From Colwellia sp. (GTDB taxonomy: Bacteria; Pseudomonadota; Gammaproteobacteria; Enterobacterales; Alteromonadaceae), in NCBI GenBank assembly GCA_002733765.1, contig NVWU01000014.1, forward strand, positions 4,608-68,607: 64,000 bases of DNA, given 5' to 3'. Positions within the stretch are counted from its first letter, which is position 1. Every line of letters starts with the position of its first letter. A model generated the notes under the pieces. That model made no database searches and was not told the DNA's origin. It was given only the letters and a program-made list of their open reading frames with translations. The position numbers and the translations under genes were made by a program. Positions 27,913-36,484 of this stretch are shown here, piece by piece.

Positions 27913-28140
27913 ATGAAAGATAATCAATTAGAGCAGCTTATTCTTATGGTTAACCAGATTGTAGATAATAACATTTATAATGGTAATGATGAGGAAGTTA
28001 TAGAAATAACACGTAATCATTTAAGTTTGTTTTGGGCACGTTCTATGAAAAAATCAATTATAGATTATGCAAATTCAGATGGAAAAGAATTAAATGAACT
28101 TGCAATAAAATCAGTTGAACTTTTATCTAAATATTCTTGA
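27913..28140 (+). CDS. fdsD: Formate dehydrogenase delta subunit
   Basis: This small protein of 75 residues has the family features NQIVDNN and HLSLFWARSMKKSIIDYA. FdsD is a small accessory subunit of FdsGBACD enzymes. It lies 22 bp after fdhD and is followed at once by an unknown gene. Its size and position fit the family well. Confidence 0.85.
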   Translation: MKDNQLEQLILMVNQIVDNNIYNGNDEEVIEITRNHLSLFWARSMKKSIIDYANSDGKELNELAIKSVELLSKYS

Positions 28141-28154
28141 TAAAAAAGCTAATA

Positions 28155-28889
28155 ATGAATAAAAAACATTTCGATTTTTATAACCTAATATTGGGTGGTT
28201 TGATTGCATTATCATCTGAACAAGCTATTGGAAATGTCTCTATGGCTTTTTCAAGTGAGTCAATATTTCTTGGGAAGTGGTTAAAAAAAGTAAAAAAACA
28301 AAAACGTTACCCTAAGTCAATTTCAATTGAAATTGATACATTCTTGGAGTTGTATTCACAACATGGTCAAAATTCAGCTTTAGGAAAATTATTTAATGAA
28401 AAACATAAAGAAATACAAATTCGTAATAATCTTTCCTGTGTTTTTACTGGGAATGTAAAATTTCATTTTGATAAAGTAATAAATATACTCAAAAATGAAG
28501 GGTGGTTTATATCTTTACCCTTAGATCATGATCACAAGTTATTTGGACCATATCGACCTTCCCAAAAAAAAGAGCTTTTTACAACTGCATGGCATTGGGA
28601 TGGAGCTTTTCATGAGTCAGGTTGTTTTATTAAGCCCTTCAGTTTTTTTATATTTGGTTGTCCGCAAGAAGTCATAGACTCTTTTTATTTGAATGGTTTA
28701 ATTCTAATTGAAGGTGTAACAACCGAAGATGAAAATGGTAATAAATATCACCAACTTAAAGTTTTTCCAAACAATGAAGGTATTGGAAAAGTAGCAATAC
28801 CTACTGAATTTAAGCTAAGTACTAAACTTAAAAAATTTTCTATGTTCAAGGTGAAAAATAATAACAATAGAAGAATGGGCTTTAACTAA
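28155..28889 (+). CDS. Hypothetical protein downstream of fdsD
   Basis: I do not recognise this protein of about 244 residues. The open frame begins at a TTG at 28137 that overlaps the fdsD stop; an ATG at 28155 is more plausible. The N-terminus FYNLILGGLIALSSEQAIGNV is mildly hydrophobic and might be a short membrane segment or signal-like sequence. The middle contains a Lys-rich stretch (KWLKKVKKQKRYPK) and an aromatic-rich segment (TTAWHWDGAFHESGCF). Its coding frame is clean, and its position suggests cotranscription with the formate dehydrogenase genes. No function is proposed. Confidence 0.65.
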   Translation: MNKKHFDFYNLILGGLIALSSEQAIGNVSMAFSSESIFLGKWLKKVKKQKRYPKSISIEIDTFLELYSQHGQNSALGKLFNEKHKEIQIRNNLSCVFTGNVKFHFDKVINILKNEGWFISLPLDHDHKLFGPYRPSQKKELFTTAWHWDGAFHESGCFIKPFSFFIFGCPQEVIDSFYLNGLILIEGVTTEDENGNKYHQLKVFPNNEGIGKVAIPTEFKLSTKLKKFSMFKVKNNNNRRMGFN

Positions 28890-28995
28890 ATATATACTTT
28901 TACAATTAATACTAGTCAATTTACGGGCTGATATTTCTAGCTAGAATTAACTTATGTTTAATTTAATAACTTTCAACACAACAGACAAAAAATAG

Positions 28996-29418
28996 ATGAG
29001 TAAGACAATAAAAATTAGCCAAACTAAGTACTCGATAGGTGAATTATCCAAAGAATTCGATATTACAACACGTTGTATTCGGTTTTACGAAGATCAAAGT
29101 TTGCTTGCACCAAAACGTAAAGGGCAAACTCGCATTTATAATAAAAAAGATAAAGTTAGACTCAAACTAATATTACGAGGAAAACGCCTAGGATTTTCAT
29201 TAGCAGAAATAGGATGTATATTTGAACTTTATGATGCAGACAAATCAAGTGTTACACAATTAACAAGCATGTTGACGTTGATTGATCAGAAAAATAAATA
29301 TTTAAAGCAACAGCTTGATGATATTAATGCTTTATTAATTGAACTTAATCATTTAGAAAGTAATTGCAAAAAAATATTGACTAAATTAATAGAGAAAAAA
29401 GAGTTACATATTGATTAA
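28996..29418 (+). CDS. MerR-family transcriptional regulator, LiuR-like
   Basis: This 140-residue protein has an N-terminal winged helix-turn-helix (YSIGELSKEFDITTRCIRFYE, then the wing KGQTRIYNKKDKVRLKLILRGKRLGFSL), followed by a dimerisation coiled coil (about 85-130). The recognition helix and GKRLGFSLAEI match LiuR-like MerR proteins, which control acyl-CoA/leucine catabolism. It lies after the formate dehydrogenase group with about 100 bp between, so it may be separately transcribed. The target is not determined. Confidence 0.85.
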   Translation: MSKTIKISQTKYSIGELSKEFDITTRCIRFYEDQSLLAPKRKGQTRIYNKKDKVRLKLILRGKRLGFSLAEIGCIFELYDADKSSVTQLTSMLTLIDQKNKYLKQQLDDINALLIELNHLESNCKKILTKLIEKKELHID

Positions 29419-29429
29419 TAAAATTACTA

Positions 29430-30058
29430 GGCCTGTTGATCTTTCGTGATTAGATTTTGAACTAAAAAGGCAATCTCGACTAATTATTTAGCCAAAAACA
29501 GAAATACGAGATCACCATGCCCCGAACAATGCTTAACGATGAGCACTGGTCAAAACTAATCGTTATAATGCTTAAAGATAGAGTGTATAACAAATCCACG
29601 CATAGAAATGGCAAAAGTGTTGCAGGCAACACAACTAAAATTCATATGGCGGTAGATAGTTACGGCTTACCGATTGAGTTTTACATTACAGGCGGTGAAG
29701 TTCATGACAGTAAAGCCGCACCAACACTTATAGATATGCTACCGAGTGCGGATTATGTCATTGCAGATAGAGGCTATGATAGTGAAGCACTTAGAGAGCA
29801 AATACGTGATAAACATGCTATTCCAGTTATCCCGAGAAAGAAAAACTCTAAAGTAGGTAATGCTGATATCGATTGGTGTTTATATAAATACCGACTCTTA
29901 GTTGAAAATGTATTTGCTCGCCTCAAGCAGTACAGGGGCATAGCGACAAGATATGATAAATTAAAAAGAAACTATGAGAGTACGCTCACATTAGAATGCT
30001 CCATGATATGGCTACCAATGTAAGTGGACAAATTATGAACTTAAAAGATAAACAGACC
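29430..30058 (+). mobile_element. IS5-family element, internally deleted
   Basis: Imperfect terminal inverted repeats are seen: GGCCTGTTGATCTTT at 29430-29444 and, at 30044-30058, the complement of GGTCTGTTTATCTTT (13 of 15 bases agree). Both ends are flanked by CTA (27-29 bp past 29400 and 30059-30061), a 3-bp target duplication. The element is only 629 bp, shorter than usual because the transposase gene has an internal deletion. The intact ends could still be mobilised by a related element. Confidence 0.75.
29517..30023 (+). pseudogene. IS5-family (IS427-like) transposase with internal deletion
   Basis: A 168-residue frame starts with MPRTMLNDEHWSKL as in IS427-group transposases, then jumps after KDRVYNKSTHRN straight to GKSVAGNTTKIHMAVDSYG. 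The intervening region with the first catalytic Asp is lost. The second Asp (ADRGYDSE) and the Glu region (VENVFARLKQYRG) are retained. The protein cannot be an active transposase. Confidence 0.85.
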
Positions 30059-30111
30059 CTACTATCGTTTCTTTTAAAAATATTTTTCTCCCCTCGTACA
30101 CATCACATGTA

Positions 30112-30370
30112 TATACCCGTGTTACCTCAAAATGCAGGATTCAGCTGGAATTAGAAACGCCTTTAGGCAAGGCATGGAGTGAAGATAATAGTTGTTCTAT
30201 TGTCGAAATCAATAACGCTGCATAAAACGTTTCTAAACCAGCCCAACGGGGATGTCTGAGAAAATCATGCTCTTCGTTGCATCTGTTTATAACCCTTAAT
30301 AAAAAGATGCTCCTTGATCATGAATCGCTCAGGCATCCTGAAACGTGCATTTTGAAGTATTACGGGTATA
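30112..30370. repeat. Inverted-repeat, hairpin-forming dispersed element, copy A
   Basis: The 259-bp stretch is bounded by TATACCCGTGTTACCTCAAAATGCA (in parts, 30112-30136) and the complement of a similar sequence ending at 30370. Inside, TTAGAAACG (30151-30159) pairs with CGTTTCTAA (30228-30236). The segment GGAATTAGAAACGcCTTTAG and GGCAAGGCATgGA recurs at 33487-33554 and, inverted, at 49425-49499. No protein is encoded. This region fills the gap between the IS5 copy and the tannase gene. Confidence 0.6.
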
Positions 30371-30563
30371 AGTATATTTTAAATAAAGTGATTACATCAA
30401 TACTGTTGGTGATTTATTGCACGCTAACATGAAGTATTGTGCTACATTTGTTCGTGTTCTACTTGATTAATTCCGTTTTAATGTATTGTAGTTGATGTAT
30501 GTGCACAATAGTACACTATTGGGGTTGTTCAGGTATATTGAATAATTATATAAAAATTATAAA

Positions 30564-32348
30564 ATGAGAAAAAATATGAATGTTTTGAAACCTATCAGTT
30601 TAATTTTATTGCTACCTCTCTGTTTAACAGGGTGTGGAAGTGATGATGAAAAATAAAATTCTGTGTCGTGTGACTCTAGTATAAATTCTGTTTTTGAAGA
30701 TGATGAATTAACTCAAGTGTTATTGACTCATGAGTTTAAAAAAGGTGATATTCTAAAGTTAGATGAATCCTCAACTACTACAAAAATAGCGGAAAATGAC
30801 ATTTGTGTAGTTAAATTACTTGTAGGGCCTGGGAACCCAGGTCCAGCAGATGCTCCTTCCACATCTGCTGGAATTGGCATAGAAATTTGGTTACCTAGTC
30901 ATGAAAATTGGAATAATCGCATTCATGTATTGGGCGGTGGCGGCTGGGCCGGTGGTGTTCATACTTCATTAACTGAATTAGCGGGGTTAAATGGTATGGC
31001 TGAAATAGCTGGCATTGAAAATTCGGTTACCGCTAACACAGACGCAGGACATACAGGTAATTCTGGGGCTTTTGCAATGAACCCTGATGGTAGTATTAAT
31101 AGATCATTATGGGATGACTTTTCTTATAGGGCAATTCATGAAATGGCTGTTAAAACTAAATTTTTGACTGCGGCGTATTATGCCAAAGAAGCGGATTACT
31201 CATATTGGGATGGATTTTCTACAGGAGGTCGTCAAGGGCATAAAGAAGCTCAAGTTAACCCAAATGATTTTGATGGAATATTAGCAGGTGCTCCAGCGAT
31301 TAATTGGACTAATTTTATTACTAATGAATTATATCCTATGGTTGTAAACCAAAGAGATTTAGGTGGTATACCACTCACAATGGGGCAATTAACGTTAGTT
31401 GGTAATAAAGCGATTGATGTTTGTGATGATGTCGGCGGAATTGATCTTGGTTATATCACTGATCTTGAAAGCTGTACTTATGATCCAACCTTAGATACTT
31501 CTGTATTATGTGAAATGGATGGTGGTGATAATGCTACTGACGACTGTTTTTCTATGGTACAAGCTACAGCAATGAATAAAATTTGGTATGGTCAAACTAC
31601 CGATGGCACAGTACCAAGTCCAAGCGAACACAATGGATATTCATCTTCATTAAATTCTGGTCAACGTTGGTTTGGTCTTCCTCGTGGCACAAGCGTTGCT
31701 GCAATAAGTGGCTCTATTGCTGGAGGTCCATTTTTTATCGCTTCTGATCTGGTTGCGCTGGAACTTCAAGATCCTCGATATGCCGTGGCAAATTTTGATC
31801 CCGTATTTGGGATTCCTGGATTTATAAATGCTACAAATAATGGCGAAGATTTATGGAAAGAATTAACTTATGCCGAATTGAATGAAGCTACCTTTCAAGG
31901 GATTTCGTTACAATCAAGTTTTGGTGATATTAATACTGACAATCCTGATTTAATAGGCTTTAAAAGTAGTGGCGGTAAGTTATTAGCTTATCATGGTATG
32001 GCTGATACATTAATAGCTCCACAAGGTACTATTCATTATTATGAACGTGTTATTAATGAGATGGGAGGTTTAACTGAAGTAAATAATTTTTATAAGCTCT
32101 TTATGGTTCCCGCTATGGCCCATGGTTTCTCTAATGGCACAACTAATCCCGGTGCAAATCCTCCATTACCAACACGAAATCAACTTTTTGATGTGCTAGT
32201 AGATTGGGTTGAAAACGGGATTGAGCCTAATAGTATTGAAATATTGAGTCAAGATGAAACTAAATCAAGACCTATTTGTGCATATCCTACTAAAGCTATT
32301 TACAATAGTGGAGATGCAAACCAAGCTAGCAGTTATAGCTGCCAGTAA
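30564..32348 (+). pseudogene. Tannase/feruloyl esterase-family lipoprotein, split by in-frame stop
   Basis: ATG at 30564 (or 30576) begins a lipoprotein signal: PISLILLLPLCLTGC with a lipobox ending at the Cys. Seven codons later a TAA at 30654-30656 interrupts the same frame, which resumes and runs to 32348 as a 561-residue tannase-family alpha/beta hydrolase from GTG at 30663. Nucleophile Ser is in DGFSTGGRQG, Asp in GMADTLIAP, His in VPAMAHGF. The Cys residues next to Ser and His that form a disulfide in fungal feruloyl esterases are absent. The body frame is undamaged. If the GTG is used, the product is cytoplasmic and untethered, so function is doubtful. Confidence 0.75.
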
Positions 32349-32372
32349 TTTAAAAACTGTGTATGACATGTT

Positions 32373-32531
32373 ATACCAATCAGACTAACTAAGTGATCTT
32401 TTTAAATGGTCTTAATATCCAATAACATCGTTGCTTTCAATCCCAATAGCCCGCTATTGGTCAATCAAGCGTCTTGTTCTTGAAGATTTACCCTTATTAA
32501 AATTTGAACCATTAATTAATCTGATTGATAT
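32373..32531. repeat. Small inverted-repeat element (MITE-like)
   Basis: ATACCAATCAGACTAACTAA (32373-32392) and, at 32512-32531, the complement of ATATCAATCAGATTAATTAA match at 17 of 20 bases and bound a 159-bp non-coding segment. A similar end (ATACCAATTCCATTAAG, minus strand near 1643) occurs where the IS3 remnant is cut. I infer a non-autonomous element of unknown origin. Confidence 0.5.
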
Positions 32532-32569
32532 TAAAGCCTTGGCTTTAATATTTGATCGTTTTGAACATG

Positions 32570-32599
32570 GCCTATATTTGATAATATAGGCTTTTTTTT
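32570..32599 (+). terminator. Rho-independent terminator after the tannase gene
   Basis: GCCTATATT, loop TGAT, AATATAGGC followed by eight T residues. The 9-bp stem and T-run are typical of a plus-strand terminator for the gene ending at 32348. A second small hairpin, ATTAAAGCC/GGCTTTAAT, lies at about 32530-32549. Confidence 0.75.
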
Positions 32600-32921
32600 G
32601 CTATATTATTACATCTTATCACTTTTGATATGTCACGGTGTAATGCTTCAGCTCAGCAATATTATGAAAGGAAATTGACCTAGAAATACATTGTAAAACA
32701 TTTTTCTTTAAGTTGTTTATTGTTAGATTAGGTAATATGTGGTCAATTAAATTAAGGCAACTCAATACAGCATGTTTTTCACTGAACTCGCCCTTATTTT
32801 CAGTTATAAAAAATAAAAAAAGAGGCTAAATATACTAATTTAGACTTTATTATTCATTAGAAAGTTTAAATAGACTTAAAATACTTTGATAAAGCGGACG
32901 TTAATGCGGTTTGCCTCTGAG

Positions 32922-32955
32922 AAACGCCGATAACATATCTATGTTATCGGCGTTT
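32922..32955. terminator. Perfect 15-bp hairpin
   Basis: AAACGCCGATAACAT (32922-32936), 4-nt loop, exact complement (32941-32955), followed by TT on the plus strand. It lies between the tannase terminator and a coding remnant ending at 32993 on the minus strand, about 40 bp beyond that remnant's stop, so it may be the remnant's terminator. Confidence 0.5.
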
Positions 32956-32992
32956 TTCAAGGCAGTTATTGTTTAAATTGTTAAGCAGCTTC

Positions 32993-33068
32993 TTTGTGTT
33001 GCTCTGGATTTAACTCCACAGCGCCTATTGGTTGAGAGTTTCTTGGTGATATCAAGTGGTCAGTGCAA
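32993..33068 (-). pseudogene. C-terminal coding remnant next to an IS-like end
   Basis: The minus strand encodes ISPRNSQPIGAVELNPEQHK, then EAA and a stop at about 32993, preceded by an open frame that reaches TTGCACTGACC at the other edge (33068). The same motif (TTGCACTGACC, then CTTTGA or CTTGA) borders the IS3 remnant at 2149. I do not recognise the protein. It looks like the tail of a gene or transposase whose body was lost. Otherwise the 32615-33240 stretch holds no gene. Confidence 0.4.
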
Positions 33069-33239
33069 TAAATATTTACCGAAATTGAAATCGGCACATA
33101 TTTGTCACAGCTCTGTCACAGGCACTTTTTTATATTTTGTGACAATAAAAAGCTGCAACCATGCTTTTGGTACTTTGTTGAAAATAGAGTGTTATGAACG
33201 GGAATGACAATGTGACTTAAAAGCGTGAAAACCCTGAAG

Positions 33240-33316
33240 TGGCGCACCATGCAGGAGTCGAACCTGCGACCTCGCCCTCCGGAGGGGCGCACTCTATCCA
33301 GCTGAGCTAATGGTGC
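33240..33316 (-). tRNA. tRNA-Arg (anticodon CCG)
   Basis: The minus strand folds as a cloverleaf: acceptor GCACCAT/ATGGTGC, D arm TAGCTCAGCTGGATAGAG, anticodon stem CGCCC/GGGCG with loop CTCCGGA, and T arm GCAGGTTCGACTCCTGC. The discriminator is G and CCA is encoded. The CCG anticodon reads the Arg codon CGG. All arms pair, so it should be functional. Confidence 0.93.
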
Positions 33317-33337
33317 ATATTACTATTTTTGACTGTT

Positions 33338-33409
33338 TCCCCCGTGGCAACTTTTGCTATGACCTCTCCCTCCGGAGGCCAACGCTCTATCCAGCTGAGC
33401 TACGGGTGG
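33338..33409 (-). pseudogene. Degenerate tRNA-Arg(CCG)-like copy
   Basis: A second tRNA-like sequence sits just upstream of the tRNA-Arg on the minus strand. D arm TAGCTCAGCTGGATAGAG and anticodon loop CTCCGGA are identical. The anticodon stem (TTGGC against GGGAG) does not pair, the T arm has lost its GGTTCGA motif, and the acceptor ends pair only partly. It is a tRNA pseudogene, or a tRNA remnant left by recombination. Confidence 0.75.
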
Positions 33410-33486
33410 AAATTAAGAGGTAGCATTCTATAAAAAGCCCTGCACTAATGCCAGCACTTAATTTCTTCTGTCTATATTATATTCCT

Positions 33487-33590
33487 ATTCCACTTAAATA
33501 TGCATGATTTAGTTGGAATTATAAACGACTTTAGGCAAGGCATTGATTGAAGAGCAGAGGATAACGATGCTCTTTATCAATGTCTTGCCC
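33487..33590. repeat. Dispersed hairpin repeat, copy B
   Basis: ATGCATGATTTAGTTGGAAT followed by ATAAACGACTTTAGGCAAGG matches copies A (30112) and C (49425). Its 3' part forms an imperfect long hairpin in which GGCAAGGCATTGAT pairs with ATCAATGTCTTGCC (33535-33590). It lies downstream of the aminotransferase gene's 3' end and could act as a terminator or mRNA stabiliser. No gene is seen in 33410-33656. Confidence 0.55.
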
Positions 33591-33656
33591 ATTAGTTTTT
33601 ACATTATCGCTAAATGAGCACCTTTTTATACGGATTGGTATTCATTGGAATTAACT

Positions 33657-35012
33657 CTAAATAAGATTATAAAACCTAGCGGTATCATCTAGTGTTTTTT
33701 TCGCTTTCTCTATTAATTCATCAATTTCAGCTTTGGTAATAACCAACGGTGGTGAAATAACCATAATGTCACCACATGGGCGCATAATTAAACCGTTATC
33801 CATTGAGTAATCACGACAAACACCACCGGCAGCAGAGTCGGGTGCTATACGTTCTTTAGTTTCTTTATTTTTAACAAGTTCAATCGCTGCAACCATACCT
33901 AAACCACGGGCTTCACCAACAATAGGATGATCGGAAAGTTCTTGCCAACGCTTTTGTAAATAAGGTGAAATCTCACTGTTAACTTGCTCAATAATACCTT
34001 CAGATTCTAATATTTCGATATTTTTTAGCGCGACGGCCGCCGCAACAGGATGACCTGAATAAGTGTAACCATGGTTAAAATCTGCGCCTTTTTCGATAAG
34101 CACATCAGCAACTTTATCTGAAACAATAACGCCGCCAATAGGTAAATAACCTGAAGACATACCTTTAGCTATGGTCATCAAGTCAGGTTTTAAATCAAAG
34201 TATTCACAAGCAAACCAATTGCCTGTACGACCAAAGCCAGAAATAACTTCATCTAAAATAAATAAAATATCGTACTTAGCTAAAATTCGTTTAATTTCAG
34301 GCCAGTAAGTATCTGGGGGTATGATAACTCCGCCAGCACCTTGGAAAGGTTCTGCAATAAAAGCAGCAACATTATCTTCGCCTATTTCTAATATTTTCTG
34401 TTCTAAAGACTGAGCCGCTTTAAGTCCAAATTCATCTTTAGATAAATCGCCACCTTCAGCAAACCAATAAGGTTGATCAACGTGTACTACGCCATCAATA
34501 GGTAAGTCACCTTGCTCATGCATATAACCCATACCACCTAAACTTGCCGCCGCAACGGTAGAACCATGATAAGCATTTTTACGACTGATGAAGGTTTTTT
34601 TTGTTGGTTTCCCTTTTAAGTCCCAGTATCGGCGCACCATTCTAAAGTTGGTATCATTAGCATCAGAGCCTGAACCGGTAAAAAACACTTTATTCATGTG
34701 TGCAGGAGCAAAAGATGCTATTTTTGCTGCTAGGTTAGTTGCTGGCGCGGTGGTTGTTTTAAAAAATAAGTTGTAATAAGGCAGTTCTGCCATTTGTTGG
34801 CTCGCTGCGTCAATAAGTTCTTTACGACCGTAACCAAGATTTACACACCATAAACCTGCCATGCCATCGAGGTATTTTTTACCATTATCTTCATAAATAT
34901 AAACACCTTCTGCTTTAGATATTAATTTAATACCTCTTTCTGCAAGCTCTTTATTATCACTAAATGGTTGAAAATGATGCGCGGTATTTTTTTGTTGAAA
35001 TGCTGTTTTCAT
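33657..35012 (-). CDS. Class III aminotransferase, putrescine/omega-amino acid:pyruvate type
   Basis: This 451-residue PLP enzyme is similar in size and motifs to SpuC-like putrescine or cadaverine:pyruvate aminotransferases. Visible: the PLP loop FFTGSGSDANDTNFRM, ILDEVISGFGRTG with the cofactor Asp, the Schiff-base Lys in MTIAKGMSSGYLPIGG, and GYTYSGHPVAAAVAL. It ends the minus-strand group gabD-gabT-aminotransferase and may make 4-aminobutanal from putrescine. Beta-alanine or other omega-amino acids are alternatives. Confidence 0.82.
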   Translation of the reverse strand: MKTAFQQKNTAHHFQPFSDNKELAERGIKLISKAEGVYIYEDNGKKYLDGMAGLWCVNLGYGRKELIDAASQQMAELPYYNLFFKTTTAPATNLAAKIASFAPAHMNKVFFTGSGSDANDTNFRMVRRYWDLKGKPTKKTFISRKNAYHGSTVAAASLGGMGYMHEQGDLPIDGVVHVDQPYWFAEGGDLSKDEFGLKAAQSLEQKILEIGEDNVAAFIAEPFQGAGGVIIPPDTYWPEIKRILAKYDILFILDEVISGFGRTGNWFACEYFDLKPDLMTIAKGMSSGYLPIGGVIVSDKVADVLIEKGADFNHGYTYSGHPVAAAVALKNIEILESEGIIEQVNSEISPYLQKRWQELSDHPIVGEARGLGMVAAIELVKNKETKERIAPDSAAGGVCRDYSMDNGLIMRPCGDIMVISPPLVITKAEIDELIEKAKKTLDDTARFYNLI

Positions 35013-35091
35013 AACATAACCTCATTAATTTTTATTGTAAATAATCCACTTTATTCAAGTGGTCTGTTTAAGCGTTTTGTAAAATTAGGTT

Positions 35092-36378
35092 CTAATCAAC
35101 AAGCTGTTTGAACATATTTTCAAACGCATCTAAGCCTTCTGCTAGTATTTCGTCTGTGATGGTTAATGGTGGTAAGAAACGAATGACGTTTCCATAAAAA
35201 CCACAAGCGAGTAATACCAAACCATTTTTTGCCGCGTTAGCAATAATGGCTTGCGTGAGTTCAGTATTGGGTTGATCTACATCGCCGTTCTGGATTAATT
35301 CCATCGCGATCATTGAACCTTGGTTACGTACCTCTAAAATCAATTCAGGATATGCCGTTTTTAATTGGCTTAAACGCTGATTAAATTGCTCACCAATCTG
35401 TACCGAACGTTCAATTAAATTTTCTTCTTTTATAATATCTAAAACGGCTAATGCTGCAGCACAAGCCACGGGTGAACCACCATAAGTTCCACCTAAACCA
35501 CCGGGTAATGGTGCATCCATTACTTCACTTTTGCCCACAACTGCTGCAATAGGGAAACCACCAGCAATGCCTTTTGCCATAGTCATTAAATCAGCTTCTA
35601 CACCGGAATATTCAAAAGCAAACATTTTTCCTGTACGACCAAAACCTGTTTGAATTTCATCTGCAATTAACATAATGCCGTGTTGATCACAGAGTTGACG
35701 TAAGGCTTGTAAAAATTCAGTAGGCGCTGCATAAAAACCACCTTCACCTTGTACCGGCTCAACAATAATGGCGGCAACATCGCTAGGTGCAATATCTACT
35801 TTAAATAAGTTTTCAAGCGCTTTTAATGATTGTTTAACCGTAATGTCATGGCATTCGATTGGGAAAGGTGCATGAAAAATATCACCAGGGAATGGGCCGA
35901 ATAAGTTTTTATATGGTGTGATCTTACCCGTTAGCGCCATCGTTAAGTTTGTACGTCCGTGAAAACCACCATTAAAGGCAATTACACCACGACGACCAGT
36001 ATGGGCTCGAGCAATTTTTACACAGTTTTCAACCGCTTCAGCACCCGTTGAAACAAATATCGCTTTTTTCTCCGAATCTCCAGGAGCGATATCAATTAAT
36101 TTTTCAGCTAATTCAACAGCAACCTCATAAGGATTAACCATCACACAAGTATGGCTAAACTTGTCTAACTGTGCTTTTGCAGCAGCGACAACTTTTGGAT
36201 GGCTATGACCGGTATTACAAACGGCAATACCCGCACCAAAGTCGATGTAGCGATTACCTTCTACATCCCATATTTCTGAATTTTCTGCACGCTCTACATA
36301 CACTTGATACATGTTGCCTTGACCACGAGCGATTACTTTAGCTTTTCTATTTTGTAATTCTTGATTTGATGTTGTCAT
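35092..36378 (-). CDS. gabT: 4-aminobutyrate aminotransferase GabT
   Basis: This 428-residue class III aminotransferase has VSTGAEAVENCVKIARA, IADEIQTGFGRTG and the Schiff-base Lys in MTMAKGIAGGFPIAAVVG. It converts GABA and 2-oxoglutarate to succinate semialdehyde and glutamate. It sits about 107 bp downstream of gabD. The start ATG at 36378 is supported by its length against GabT. Confidence 0.9.
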   Translation of the reverse strand: MTTSNQELQNRKAKVIARGQGNMYQVYVERAENSEIWDVEGNRYIDFGAGIAVCNTGHSHPKVVAAAKAQLDKFSHTCVMVNPYEVAVELAEKLIDIAPGDSEKKAIFVSTGAEAVENCVKIARAHTGRRGVIAFNGGFHGRTNLTMALTGKITPYKNLFGPFPGDIFHAPFPIECHDITVKQSLKALENLFKVDIAPSDVAAIIVEPVQGEGGFYAAPTEFLQALRQLCDQHGIMLIADEIQTGFGRTGKMFAFEYSGVEADLMTMAKGIAGGFPIAAVVGKSEVMDAPLPGGLGGTYGGSPVACAAALAVLDIIKEENLIERSVQIGEQFNQRLSQLKTAYPELILEVRNQGSMIAMELIQNGDVDQPNTELTQAIIANAAKNGLVLLACGFYGNVIRFLPPLTITDEILAEGLDAFENMFKQLVD

Positions 36379-36484
36379 TGTAATATCTCTATATTCTATT
36401 TTTTAATTAAACATTGAGGGAAGCTCTCATTCTTTATAACGCTCCCGACACAATATAAATTAGACTAAATTTGTTTAAACGAAA

